Part shown: positions 16,790 through 26,110 of the stretch, in pieces
Layout: each line of letters opens with the position of its first letter
How positions within the stretch are numbered: position 1 is the stretch's first letter
Origin: DATADW01 sp963733905
Lineage (GTDB): Bacteria; Actinomycetota; Acidimicrobiia; Spongiisociales; DATADW01
Length of the DNA: 64,000 bases
Assembly: GCA_963733905.1 (NCBI GenBank)
Contig: CAVTEU010000008.1
Location: forward strand, 248,001-312,000
Direction of reading: 5' to 3'
Translations under genes and position numbers: made by a program
Notes under the pieces: model-generated
Databases searched by the model: none
Seen by the model: only the letters and a program-made list of their open reading frames with translations
Told to the model about the DNA's origin: nothing

Positions 16790-17413
16790 TCAGCGCCCGA
16801 TCACAACCCAGATGCCGTGTGCCGGCTCTGAGCCCTCGTTCCACAACCGGTGCGGTGTGGTCGAGTCGTACGAGATCGAGTCCCCCGGGCCGAGCGAATG
16901 GTGGTCAAACCCGACCTGGACCTCGAGCCTCCCCGATGTGACCAAGCCGTGCTCCCGCCCGCTGTGCCGCATCAACGTGTCGCCATCGCCCGACGCCCCG
17001 CCGACCTCGTAAACCACGTAGAGAAAATCGAGCCCTTCCTCGGAGGTGGCGGTGAGCCGCTCCCACCGCACCCGGGATTCCAGGGTCAACACCGCCCTAT
17101 CGTCGGGGTGGACCACCCGCTGATGATCGATCGTCGCCATGGCGCGGTGCTCCACTGCTCCAAAGGCTTCGTCCAGCGAGAGCCCCAACTCGGTGACCAG
17201 CGAATAGAGCGTGCTCACCGACGGACGGGACAGCCCGTTCTCGATCTGCGAGATCAGGCTCGGCGAGCATCCGGTGCGGCGCGCCACCTCGCGCTGGCTT
17301 ATCCCAAGGCGCTCCCGCTGCTCTCTGAGCCGGGCGCCGATGACCTTTTCGAACTCGTGTTCCAGCCCAACCTCATGGTTCGTGTTGAGTGACACTGTAC
17401 CCCTCGGCTCCAT
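16790..17413 (-). CDS. XRE-family regulator with C-terminal cupin
   Basis: The 207-residue protein has an N-terminal helix-turn-helix, LREQRERLGISQREVARRTG with SPSLISQIENGLSRPS (residues about 28-66). A cupin sensor domain ending in GPGDSISYDSTTPHRLWNEG follows. This plan is shared by PuuR-like regulators that bind small amines or acids. It is divergent from the E1 alpha gene and precedes the M24 and SDR genes on its own strand, so it probably controls both directions from the 84-base space at 17414-17496. Confidence 0.88.
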   Translation of the reverse strand: MEPRGTVSLNTNHEVGLEHEFEKVIGARLREQRERLGISQREVARRTGCSPSLISQIENGLSRPSVSTLYSLVTELGLSLDEAFGAVEHRAMATIDHQRVVHPDDRAVLTLESRVRWERLTATSEEGLDFLYVVYEVGGASGDGDTLMRHSGREHGLVTSGRLEVQVGFDHHSLGPGDSISYDSTTPHRLWNEGSEPAHGIWVVIGR

Positions 17414-17496
17414 CCCGACCCCCGTAGCGGCACAGGCGTCGCGGCTCGTTCAATATGGTCGCGCAGTACGATCGATGGTTGAGAGGAGGCGGGAGC

Positions 17497-18571
17497 ATGA
17501 GCTCGGAGTTGGCCGAACCGGGGCTGTTGGATTACGCGCAGCGGGCGCCTCGCCCCCCTGCCCCGCTCGACCCGGCCGCGGACCAACTGGAGATACCCCT
17601 CGAAACCAGGGTCTCGATGTACGAGACACAGCAGGTTCTCCGCCAGATGGAGAAGCGGGCGCATGACCTCTTCCTGCAGAACCTGGTGAAGGGGACCAGC
17701 CACCTCTCATTAGGGATGGAGGCGGTTGCCACCGGGTTCGCCACCGCCATGCGGCCCGACGACTACACGTTTGCCACCTACCGCGGGCCACGCCCACACG
17801 ATGGCGCGGGGAGCGCCGCTGGGACCCGTCCTGGCGGAACTGCTGGGCAGATCGAACGGGTTGCTCGCCGGCAAGGGTGGCTCGATGCACCTCACCTCGG
17901 TCGAGCACGGGATGATGGGGTCATACGCCATCATCGGCGCCCATCTCTGCATCGCCAACGGCGCCGCCTGGTCGGCCCAGATGAGGCAGAGCGGGCAGGT
18001 CGCCGTGGCCTTCTTCGGCGACGGGACCACCAACATCGGCGCCTTCCACGAGGCGCTCAACCTGGCGGTGATCTGGGATCTGCCGGTCGTCTTCGTGTGC
18101 GAGAACAACCTCTACATGGAGTACACGCCGATCGATCTGGTCACCGCGGTCCCCAACCCCGCGGCCGACCGCGCCTCTGCCTATGGCCTGGAGCGGATCA
18201 TCGTCGACGGCAACGATGCCGACGCCGTCCATGTCGAGGCCCAGCGCACCGTGGAACGAGCCCGGGCGGGTGAAGGCCCCTCACTGGTGGAGGCGCTGAC
18301 CTACCGCCACGGCGGTCACAGCCGGGCCGATCCGGGCAAGTACCGCCCCGCCGACGAGATCGAGGCCTGGATGGAGCGCGACCCCATCCCCTCGTACCAC
18401 CAGAGGCTGCTGCGGCTCGGGGTCGAGGAGGGCCGCCTCTCCTCCATACAGCAGGATGTGGCGCGCCGGGTCGACGAGGCCACCGAGTTCGCCAAGGCCG
18501 GAGAGGTGCCGGGTGAGGATCTGTTGCTCACCGATGTCTGGGCCGACGGAGGATGGTCGTGGCGGAACTGA
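17497..18571 (+). CDS. 2-oxoacid dehydrogenase E1 component, alpha subunit
   Basis: The thiamine-diphosphate motif is clear: GDGTTNIGAFHEALNLAV, ending in VCENN. It is preceded by KGGSMHLTSVEHGMMGSYAIIG and followed by the phosphorylation-loop-like YRHGGHSRADPGKYRP. The subunit pairs with E1 beta to decarboxylate pyruvate, a branched 2-oxoacid or acetoin; the substrate cannot be fixed by sequence. One extra G near 17790 breaks the frame (TYRG/HAHTMARG). The ATG at 17497 follows GGAGGCGGGAG. No E2 or E3 gene is in the window. Confidence 0.9.
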
Positions 18572-19536
18572 GCTACCGGGACGCCGTCGCCTACGGGATC
18601 GCCCAGGAGATGAGGCGCGACCCGAGCCTGGTCATGCTTGGTGAGGACATCGCAGGGGCCGGTGGTGTGTTCAAGACCACGGTCGGGCTGCTCGACGAGT
18701 TCGGCCCGCTACGGGTCCGCGACACCCCCATCTCGGAGCAGGCGATCCTCGGCGCCGCCATGGGTGCGGCGATGACCGGGGTGCCGGTGATCGCCGAGAT
18801 CATGTTCTCCGACTTCCTGGCGGTTTGTTGGGACATCGTCGCCAACGAGATCGCCAAGACCAGGTACATGACCGCCGGTCAGGTGAGCCTGCCGCTGGTG
18901 ATCCGCACCGCCAACGGAGGAGGGTCGAGGTTCGGGGCGCAGCACAGCCAGAGCGTGGAGAACTGGTGCATGATGATCCCCGGGCTCAAGGTGGTGGCGC
19001 CCTCCACCCCGGCCGATGTCGTCGGGTTGATGGCGGCGTCGGTGCGCGACCCGGACCCGGTCGTCATGTTCGAGCACAAGTCGCTGATGGCCACCAAGGG
19101 CGAGATACCCGACGGCGAGCACGTCGAGGAACTGGGGACCGCCCGTGTGCTCCGGGAGGGGGGCGACTGCACCATCGTCGCCCTCGCTCTGATGGTGCCC
19201 CGGGCGATGGCAGCCGCCGAGCGTCTGGCCGACGAGCACGGGATCTCGGCCGAGGTGATCGACCTCCGCACCCTGGTCCCGCTCGACACCGCAGCCATCC
19301 TCGATTCGGTTTCGAAGACCAGCAGGCTGTTCACCGTCGAGGAGAACCCTCAACTGTGCGGTTGGGGCGCCGAGATCGCATCGTTGGTGGCCAACGAGGC
19401 CTTCTGGGACCTCGACGGGCCGGTGGTGCGTATCACCACTCCCCACATCCCCCTCCCGGCGGCCGAGTCGCTGGAGGACATGGCCATCCCGTCGGTGGAC
19501 CGGATCGTCACCGAGGTGTCGGCGGCGCTCGACTGA
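18553..19536 (+). CDS. 2-oxoacid dehydrogenase E1 component, beta subunit
   Basis: This intact protein of about 327 residues has SYRDAVAYGIAQEMRRDP, VMLGEDIAGAGGVFKTT, DTPISEQAILGAAMGAAMTG, and the C-terminal transketolase domain (VIDLRTLVPLDTAAIL). It forms the alpha2-beta2 E1 with the preceding gene, whose last 19 bases it overlaps (ATG 18553; GTG 18559 is an alternative). It acts in the cytosol, feeding an acyl group to a lipoyl E2 encoded elsewhere. Confidence 0.92.
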   Translation: MVVAELSYRDAVAYGIAQEMRRDPSLVMLGEDIAGAGGVFKTTVGLLDEFGPLRVRDTPISEQAILGAAMGAAMTGVPVIAEIMFSDFLAVCWDIVANEIAKTRYMTAGQVSLPLVIRTANGGGSRFGAQHSQSVENWCMMIPGLKVVAPSTPADVVGLMAASVRDPDPVVMFEHKSLMATKGEIPDGEHVEELGTARVLREGGDCTIVALALMVPRAMAAAERLADEHGISAEVIDLRTLVPLDTAAILDSVSKTSRLFTVEENPQLCGWGAEIASLVANEAFWDLDGPVVRITTPHIPLPAAESLEDMAIPSVDRIVTEVSAALD

Positions 19537-19537
19537 G

Positions 19538-20140
19538 CTAGGGGACGGTGCCGGACTCTCCGGGCTTGCGCCCGGTGACCACGATCATCCGGCCCCACCG
19601 TTTGCGGACCGCCTCCACCGTCACACCGGCGAACCCGGCATCTTCGACCTTGGCGGCCAGGTCGTCGATCTCGTCCTGAGCCACGCCATGGCCTCCGGGG
19701 CGTCGAACCAGGTCCTCGGCGACGATGGCCCGCCCTCCGGTCGCAAGCACCCGCAGCAACTCGGCCAGACCGGCGTCTGGGTCCACCCAGTGATGGAGCG
19801 AGGAGATGGTCCACGCCACGGTGAACCGTTCGTCCTCAAAGGGGATGTCCTCCGCTTCCCCGAGCCGGATGTCGGCATTGGGGAAGCGGCGGCGGCACTG
19901 GCCGATGAAGCCTGGCGTGGGGTCCACCCCCGCAAGCTGTGATTCGTCGACCACCTGGGAGGCAGCCGCCAGGGCCGCCCCCGGCCCGCAACCCAGATCG
20001 AGGACCCTGTCGCCCGGCTGGAGGGCGGCATGCTCGACCACGACCCGGTTGGAGAGCGAGTTGCGCCCGGTGAGCCCGTACATCCAGGCGAATAGCCGGC
20101 CCCACCGCTCGGGACCGGTGTCGGATTCATCGTGCGGCAT
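19538..20140 (-). CDS. Class I SAM-dependent methyltransferase
   Basis: The 200-residue protein has the SAM-binding motif VLDLGCGPGAALAAAS, the acidic VDPTPGFI strand, EAEDIPFEDERFTVAW and SSLHHWVDPDAGLAELLRVL. These are the hallmarks of UbiE/Methyltransf_11-type small-molecule methyltransferases. The substrate is not indicated. It converges with the E1 beta gene, leaving one base between stops. A repeated basic C-terminus (RKRWGRMIVVTGRKPG) is unremarkable. The frame is intact. Confidence 0.85.
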   Translation of the reverse strand: MPHDESDTGPERWGRLFAWMYGLTGRNSLSNRVVVEHAALQPGDRVLDLGCGPGAALAAASQVVDESQLAGVDPTPGFIGQCRRRFPNADIRLGEAEDIPFEDERFTVAWTISSLHHWVDPDAGLAELLRVLATGGRAIVAEDLVRRPGGHGVAQDEIDDLAAKVEDAGFAGVTVEAVRKRWGRMIVVTGRKPGESGTVP

Positions 20141-20217
20141 CGGAAGAGCGACGGTATCACCCGGCCCGGCGCCGCCTCTCTCGATTGGGCATACTTGCGC
20201 CCGAGGGAGGGGAGTCG

Positions 20218-21930
20218 ATGGCGGACACCAGCCGGATTGTCAGCGGTTTCGATGTAGAGATGCAATTGGGTGGCGGATGGTTTGCCGTGGCGCTCCAGGG
20301 CCTGGCCGATCAAGACCTGTTGATCCCCGATCCTCCCCCGCCCCCCATCCCGCCGGGGGCTCAGGTGACGGTCGACGGGGTCACGGTGCTCTCCGACGAC
20401 CCCGATTGGGACCTCGAAGTGGCGGTGACCATCTCCGGGGTTTCGCTCACGATCTTGGCCGCCCTCCAGCTGAGCGCTGACGGCACCGAACTCGTCATCT
20501 CCACCAACCTGCCGGGTGTCGGGACGACCTTGCCCTTCAACGTCCTCTCCGGTCTGGCCGGGCCCCCCCAATTGACCAAGGTGGCTGGGGAGGATGGGAG
20601 CGACCCGGCCATCGTGCTCCTCGCCAACCTCGATCTGAGGACCAATCCGCAGGACGAGGACCCACTCCCCGAAGATGAGCACGAGGCCCGCGGCGACGCC
20701 GCCCTTGCCATCTCCTTCCTCCCTGCGGGGCGCCACATGGCGGTTGGCGTCGGTAAAGCCACCTTTCCTCGTTTCGCCAACAACATCTGGCATTCCGACC
20801 TGCGGGCGGATGACGGGACCCATCCTTTTCCCGACGACGAGGATCGCAAGGGTGAATGGGATTCGGCGACGGTCACTCCGCAATCGGGCCGGATACGGAT
20901 CGTCCTAAAGGGCACCGTCCCCATCGACTCACCATTGATCGACGTCATCCCCGACGGGAAGGTGACCATCACCATCGACCTCACCCCCGGTCTGGTCGGT
21001 GGCAACCTCAGCTTCTCGCTCGAGCTCGACACCGACATCGACACCGGGATCCTCGGCGACCTCCTGGCCGGCATCGGCGGGGGGATCATCGGGTTCCTCA
21101 TCGGACTGCTCGCCGGCGGAGCGCTGGCCGGGCTCGGGATAGGTTTCTTCGCCGGGATCCTGGTTCTCGAGATCGTCGAGTTCGTCGCAGGCGAGATCAT
21201 CGAGAGCATCGTCGAGGCAAAGCTCGACGAGAAACCCGCCGGCCCGGTTCTCTTGTGCGACCAGGATGTGGTCGTCAGGGCCACACCAACCGGCGACGGA
21301 GGCGGAATTGCCCTCGGACCGCTGCAGACCATCCCCCGTTCGGTGCCGATCCACATCGATAGACCCGACGAGCTCCACGAGCGCCGGGTCCTGGTGACCG
21401 CCGCATACGACGACGTGACAATCGACGGCGATGGGATGGCTCTGGTCGCAGACGTAGCCATCACCGAGATGTTCACCCCGCTCCGGGTCGCGCTGGTGGG
21501 GAGGGGCCGCGACCCGGACACGCCGGACACTCCAGGAGCGCTCCGCTCGCTCGACTATCGAGCCGCCGACGGTTCAACGGTGACGCTCGATCTGAACGAG
21601 GTGCTCCAGCGGCTATCGGACGGGGCGATCGAGCCGCCGTTGCGGCTGGAGGACTTGCCCGGCGAGGCGACCATCCATATCCCGGGAAGCAAGCTCGGTT
21701 CGGTGTGCCTCCGGCCAACCGCCATCCGCCGGAGCAAGACCGTGGTCACCGAGATCCAATTCAGCAGCGGCCTTGACCTACGGGTGCCCGAGGCGGTCCT
21801 TCTCCAGGATGCGGGCGCCATCGTGGTCAGGGGCTTTCAACTGATCCACCCCACGAACGCCTTCCCCTACTTCCGCGCCAAACCCGACGACTCAACAGAC
21901 AACAACTTCGAGAAACTGCCCAAGTTCTAG
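20218..21930 (+). CDS. Unknown 570-residue protein with a glycine-rich hydrophobic hairpin
   Basis: I do not recognise this intact gene. It has no signal peptide. Residues 1-270 are beta-rich and acidic, with a proline run (DPPPPPIPPG) near residue 42. At about residues 276-335 there is a long hydrophobic stretch full of Gly spaced four apart (GIGGGIIGFLIGLLAGGALA, then GLGIGFFAGILVLEIVEF). This could form a membrane helical hairpin of glycine-zipper type. Residues 340-570 are beta-rich again. The plan recalls lipid-binding or pore-forming proteins of the TULIP/P47 kind, but this is only a guess. The ATG at 20218 follows GGGAGG. It stands alone on its strand. Confidence 0.7.
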   Translation: MADTSRIVSGFDVEMQLGGGWFAVALQGLADQDLLIPDPPPPPIPPGAQVTVDGVTVLSDDPDWDLEVAVTISGVSLTILAALQLSADGTELVISTNLPGVGTTLPFNVLSGLAGPPQLTKVAGEDGSDPAIVLLANLDLRTNPQDEDPLPEDEHEARGDAALAISFLPAGRHMAVGVGKATFPRFANNIWHSDLRADDGTHPFPDDEDRKGEWDSATVTPQSGRIRIVLKGTVPIDSPLIDVIPDGKVTITIDLTPGLVGGNLSFSLELDTDIDTGILGDLLAGIGGGIIGFLIGLLAGGALAGLGIGFFAGILVLEIVEFVAGEIIESIVEAKLDEKPAGPVLLCDQDVVVRATPTGDGGGIALGPLQTIPRSVPIHIDRPDELHERRVLVTAAYDDVTIDGDGMALVADVAITEMFTPLRVALVGRGRDPDTPDTPGALRSLDYRAADGSTVTLDLNEVLQRLSDGAIEPPLRLEDLPGEATIHIPGSKLGSVCLRPTAIRRSKTVVTEIQFSSGLDLRVPEAVLLQDAGAIVVRGFQLIHPTNAFPYFRAKPDDSTDNNFEKLPKF

Positions 21931-21935
21931 ACGGA

Positions 21936-21968
21936 AGACGGCAGACGGAGCGGCAGACGGCAGACGGC
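21936..21968. repeat. Short AGACGGC tandem repeats
   Basis: AGACGGC occurs at 21936, 21955 and 21962, with a near copy (AGACGGA) at 21943. It fills the space between the unknown 570-residue protein and glnD. The same heptamer is repeated in another intergenic space at 37005-37040. Confidence 0.75.
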
Positions 21969-21991
21969 AGCCAATCCATCAGAACCCAGAA

Positions 21992-24409
21992 CTAAGTCTC
22001 TCTTCGAGACTCCGTTTTAGTTCCTCGACGTCGTCTGGCAAGCCGTTCGACGTGGAAGACGTCGATGGCTTGGCCGGCGAGGGTGTCGACGGTGGCCCGG
22101 TGCACGTCGAGGCCGGCGGTGGCCAGGGCACGGCACACGTCGTAGAGCAGACCGAGCCGGTCGGCGGTCCTCACCTCGATGACGCCGCCGCGCTCCGACC
22201 CGGATGCGATCCGGACCGTGGCATCCCAGCCGGTGGAGGCGCCGGAGCGCCGGGCATAAGCCTCCACCTTGGCGCGGAGCCGCTCGGCCAGCGGGAGGTC
22301 GCCACGCAGCGCCGCACCCAGATCGGTGCGGATGGCGGGCCACCGAGCCGGGCCGATCATCCCCGTACCCAGAGCGTCCTCCACCGTGAACGCATCGAGC
22401 ACGAGCCCGTCGCTGCGGGTAGCCACCCTGGCGGTCCGAACCGACACCGAGTGCAGCGCCAGCACCCCGCACACGGTGGCAAGGAACTGTGGGCGGTCGG
22501 TCCCGGCCACAACTACATCGGACAGCGGTGCCCCGGGGCGGACATCGATCCTGACCTCTCCGGGGGTGGGCGTCGGTTCGCCGAGCCGGAGATGGCGGGC
22601 CACCTCTTCGGCGCCGAAGCGGAGGAGATACCCCTCCGGCATGCCGTCGGCGTGGCGCATCACCGTTTCGACCGCGACCCCGGCCTGGCGAGCGGCTGCC
22701 TCGATCACTTCTGCCTCGAGGGGAGCACGTGCGCCCTGGGCCCGGCGTGCCATCTCGGCGTCGACCCGAGAGAAGAGCGATCGCACCAGGGAAGCCCGCC
22801 ATGAGCTCCACGACTCAGGACCCGTCGCCCGGGCATCGGCCACGGTCAAGAGGAAGAGGAGCCGGAGCGACGAACGGTCGCCTACACGGTCGGCCACCGC
22901 GGTCACCACGTCCGGATCGTCCAGATCCTGACGGATTGCCACGGTGGGGAGCAGGAGATGCTGACGGACCGCGGTCGCCACGGTCTCCACCGAAGCCCGG
23001 CCAAACCCGAGACGGTGCAGCATCGCCCTGGCCAGCTCGGCGCCCGTCTCGGAATGGTCACCCGGCAGAGCCTTGCCCAGGTCGTGGCTCACCGCCGCCA
23101 AGAGCAGCTCGTCGCTCTGCCCGAGGTCCTCGGCCACCTGACGGCACCACGGCTCGGCCGAGTCGGGAGCGGTTACGGCCATCACCTCGGAGACGGTCCG
23201 CCATAGATGGGCATCCACCGGGTGCTCGTGGAAAGGCGCCACCTGTGCCAGCCCGACCACCCGCTCCCATTCGGGGAGCGCCCGCGCCACCCATCCCGTC
23301 TCCACCAACCGATCGAGCACGTCCCAACCGGCACTCCCCGCGCCGACGATGCCGAGGAGGTTGGAGCGGTCGGTCTCCGACCAATCCGGTGCCGGGTCGA
23401 CGGCCAGAAACGCCAACTGGTCCGGGTCCGGGATCCAGACCCCTCTGGTCGTGGCCGCAGCCGCCATGGCAAGCGCCGCCGACCCTTCGGAGCGCGCCGA
23501 CCGGACGGGCGAGCGCCCACGACGACCTGGCATGGCACCAACCACCAACCGCCCGGTCGCCGCCACCGGGTCGAACTGAGTGGGAACCGTCATCAGTGGC
23601 CGTGCCAGGCGGTCGCCGATGCGGACGGCGCGGTACAGGCCGGTCGCAACCTCCACAGGGTCGGAACCGAGCCACGACCCCACCGCCCCCCTCCGCTCGG
23701 TGGCGAAGACGTCGCTCGGCCGGTCGGAAACGGCGTGGAGGGCGTTTCGCACGGCGCGCAGAACCTCGCGTGCCTCCTCTTCCCCGGACACCGGCTCAGG
23801 CCCGGGTTGGCCGGTGAGAACGGCGCGACGACGCAGCCAGTCGGCGGTGTGAAAGCATCGAAGCGCGCCACGGCCAGCCTTCACATCCACCGACTGCTTG
23901 TGATGCGGCTCGGCTACCCGCCGAGCCCTCTCCTCCGAGGCGAGCACCGAGACGAAACGCCCGCGCTCACGCCTCAGGATCGATGTCAGTTCGCGCTCCA
24001 ATTCGGCAAGAGGCTCCGGGTCCCCTGCGACGACCCGGGCGGTGAGCAGCGAGCAGAGCGTGTCGACCCGATCTCGCCCGGCGGCAGCCGCCTGGCGCAC
24101 CGTGCGGATCGAATGGCCGACCTTGAGGTGGGCATCCCACAAGCGGGTAGAGGATCGATCTTGCCTCGGCATCGCCCGGCGAGCCGAGCAGCATCAGGTC
24201 GACGTCGGAGTAGAGCGCCAGTTCGCCCCGCCCGTACCCGCCGACGGCAACCACGGTCACATCGGTTGAGGCGGCCAACTCGGCTACGGCCAGATCGAGG
24301 GCATCGGTGAGCGCCCGGCAAAGCCCGCCGCCAGGTCCCTCGGGACCCGGCTGCTGGCAACGGGCGCGGCGCAGCTCGAGGAATCTCCTGAGAGCCTGGG
24401 GCGGGCCTT
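21992..24409 (-). CDS. glnD: PII nucleotidyltransferase/signal sensor GlnD
   Basis: The domain order matches GlnD. A nucleotidyltransferase has GGYGRGELALYSDVDLMLL. A helical GlnD/PII domain begins near LWDAHLKVGHSIRTVR, and an HD domain has HPVDAHLWRTVSEV and SHDLGKALPGDHSETG. Two ACT domains follow at the C-terminus (VVAGTDRPQFLATVCGVLAL and VRTADRLGLLYDVCRALA). GlnD senses glutamine and modifies the PII protein; in actinomycetes the modification is usually adenylylation. At least one break near 24145 separates the catalytic site from the rest. The start codon is not clear; coding must begin just after the glnB stop at 24412. Confidence 0.9.
21995..22018 (+). terminator. Possible terminator after the 570-residue protein gene
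   Basis: AGTCTC and GAGACT form a six-pair stem around TCTTC (21995-22011), followed by CCGTTTT. It could end transcription from the plus strand. On the minus strand the same bases are the last codons of glnD. Confidence 0.4.
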
Positions 24410-24411
24410 TC

Positions 24412-24750
24412 TCAGATGGCGTCGGCGCCTCGCTCCCCGGTTCGGATCCGCACCACCTCCTCCACCGGAACGACCACCACCTTCCCGTCACCGATCTCAC
24501 CGGTGTTGGCCGCCTGCTCGATGGCGTCCACCACGGATGGAAGAGACCCGTCCTCGACCACGATCTCGATGCGCACCTTGGGGACGAACTCGACCTGGTA
24601 CTCGGCGCCCCGGTAGAACTCGGTCTGGCCCGACTGGCGGCCGAACCCCCTGATCTCCCCGACCGACATCCCGGTCACGCCCACCGCCTTGAGGGCGTCC
24701 TTTATCTCGTCGAGCTTGAAGGGCTTGACGAACGCGATCACCAGCTTCAT
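24412..24750 (-). CDS. glnB: Nitrogen regulatory PII protein
   Basis: The 112-residue protein is a complete PII: MKLVIAFVKPFKLDEIKDAL, TEFYRGAEYQVEFVPK with the modifiable Tyr51 in the T-loop, and GDGKVVVVPVEEVVRIRTGE. It forms a trimer that binds ATP, ADP and 2-oxoglutarate and blocks the AmtB pore under nitrogen sufficiency. Its position between amtB (8 bases upstream) and glnD identifies it functionally as GlnK. The frame is intact and a good GGAGGG lies before the ATG. Confidence 0.95.
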   Translation of the reverse strand: MKLVIAFVKPFKLDEIKDALKAVGVTGMSVGEIRGFGRQSGQTEFYRGAEYQVEFVPKVRIEIVVEDGSLPSVVDAIEQAANTGEIGDGKVVVVPVEEVVRIRTGERGADAI

Positions 24751-24758
24751 CTTCCCTC

Positions 24759-25955
24759 CTAGTCGGTCAGGGCGTAACCCCGCTCCTCGTGGAGCGAGAT
24801 GTCGAGACCCTCTACCTCGGCCTGCTCGTCCACCCGCAGCCCCATGACGGCCTTGATGATCCTGGCCAGTATGTAGCTGACCACGAAGCTGTACGCCATC
24901 ACCGCCACCACCGCGAGCGCCTGGATGGCGAGGAAGCCGGCGTCACCGGCGAGGAGCCCGTCGGGACCGGCGGGGTTGACCGCCGTCGAGGCGAACACCC
25001 CGAGCAGCAGGCTGCCGACGATGCCACCGACCAGGTGGACCCCGACCACGTCGAGCGAGTCGTCGTAGCCGAACCGGAACTTGAGGCTCACCGCCCAGAA
25101 GCAGATCGCCCCCGCCAGCAGCCCGATGGCCATGGCGGCGAGCGGCGAGACGAACCCGGCGCACGGTGTGATCGCCACCAGCCCGGCCACGGCGCCCGAG
25201 GCGGCGCCCAACGTCGTGGGTTTGCCGTTGCGGAGCCACTCGGCCACCACCCAGCCGAGCGCAGCCACCGCAGCCGCTATCTGGGTGGTGACGAAGGCGC
25301 CCACCGCGATTCCATCGGCCGCCAGCGCCGAACCGGCGTTGAACCCGAACCACCCGAACCAGAGGATCCCGGTCCCGAGGAGGGTCAGGGGGAGCGAGTG
25401 CGGGCGGATCGCCTCGGTCCCGAAGCCACGGCGCGGGCCGAGGACGAACACGAGGGCCAGCGCCGCGATCCCGGCGTTGATGTGGACCACCAGCCCGCCG
25501 GCAAAGTCACGGGCTCCGAGGGCGAACAGCCAACCGTCGGCGGCAAACGCCCAGTGAGCCACCACCGGGTACACCAGCAGCGACCAGAGGACGGTGAACG
25601 CCACCCAAGCGGAGAACTTCATCCGCTCGGCGACGGCGCCGGTGATCAGAGCCGGGGTGATGATGGCGAACATCATCTGGAAGGTCATGAACAGGAGCCC
25701 GTCGGCGTCGAGACCCGAGAGCCCGACGAAGTCCAACCCGCCGATGATGCCGCCGCTGTCCGTCCCAAAAGCCAGCGTGTACCCGACCAGGGTCCAGGTC
25801 ACGGTGACGATCGAGATGGTGAAGAAGTTCTTCATCAGCATGCTGAGCACGTTCTTGGAACGCACCATGCCGCCGTAGAAGAGCGCCAGCCCGGGTGTCA
25901 TGAACAGCACCAGCGCGCTGCAGACCAACAACCAGGCGATGGTGCCTTCGCTCAC
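24759..25955 (-). CDS. amtB: Ammonium transporter
   Basis: This intact 398-residue integral membrane protein has about eleven hydrophobic helices. It carries the family signatures LFYGGMVRSKNVLSM, DFAGGLVVHINAG (first pore His) and DVVGVHLVGGIVG (second pore His), and ends in a short charged cytoplasmic tail. It moves ammonium across the inner membrane. The gene heads the amtB-glnB-glnD operon, which is usually controlled by a nitrogen regulator (GlnR or AmtR); no such site was recognised by eye in the 155 bases upstream. Confidence 0.95.
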   Translation of the reverse strand: MSEGTIAWLLVCSALVLFMTPGLALFYGGMVRSKNVLSMLMKNFFTISIVTVTWTLVGYTLAFGTDSGGIIGGLDFVGLSGLDADGLLFMTFQMMFAIITPALITGAVAERMKFSAWVAFTVLWSLLVYPVVAHWAFAADGWLFALGARDFAGGLVVHINAGIAALALVFVLGPRRGFGTEAIRPHSLPLTLLGTGILWFGWFGFNAGSALAADGIAVGAFVTTQIAAAVAALGWVVAEWLRNGKPTTLGAASGAVAGLVAITPCAGFVSPLAAMAIGLLAGAICFWAVSLKFRFGYDDSLDVVGVHLVGGIVGSLLLGVFASTAVNPAGPDGLLAGDAGFLAIQALAVVAVMAYSFVVSYILARIIKAVMGLRVDEQAEVEGLDISLHEERGYALTD

Positions 25956-26110
25956 CTTCCGCCTCCTCCTTCGGGGTCGGAGGCACGGTTCCGCACCCTT
26001 GTTTCAGGCGAGTTTCGGGACGGTGAAGAGTCGGGACGAGCCGCGGCGCTGACCGTTCTGTGGGCTCGAATCGTCGCTGTGGCGCGCTTCGAACCCAGGG
26101 TTCGCCGGTT

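Noticed and set aside
26067..26105. CTCGAATCG / TTCGAACCC segments resembling tRNA T-arms upstream of amtB
   Set aside because: No acceptor stem, anticodon arm or CCA-side pairing could be formed around them.
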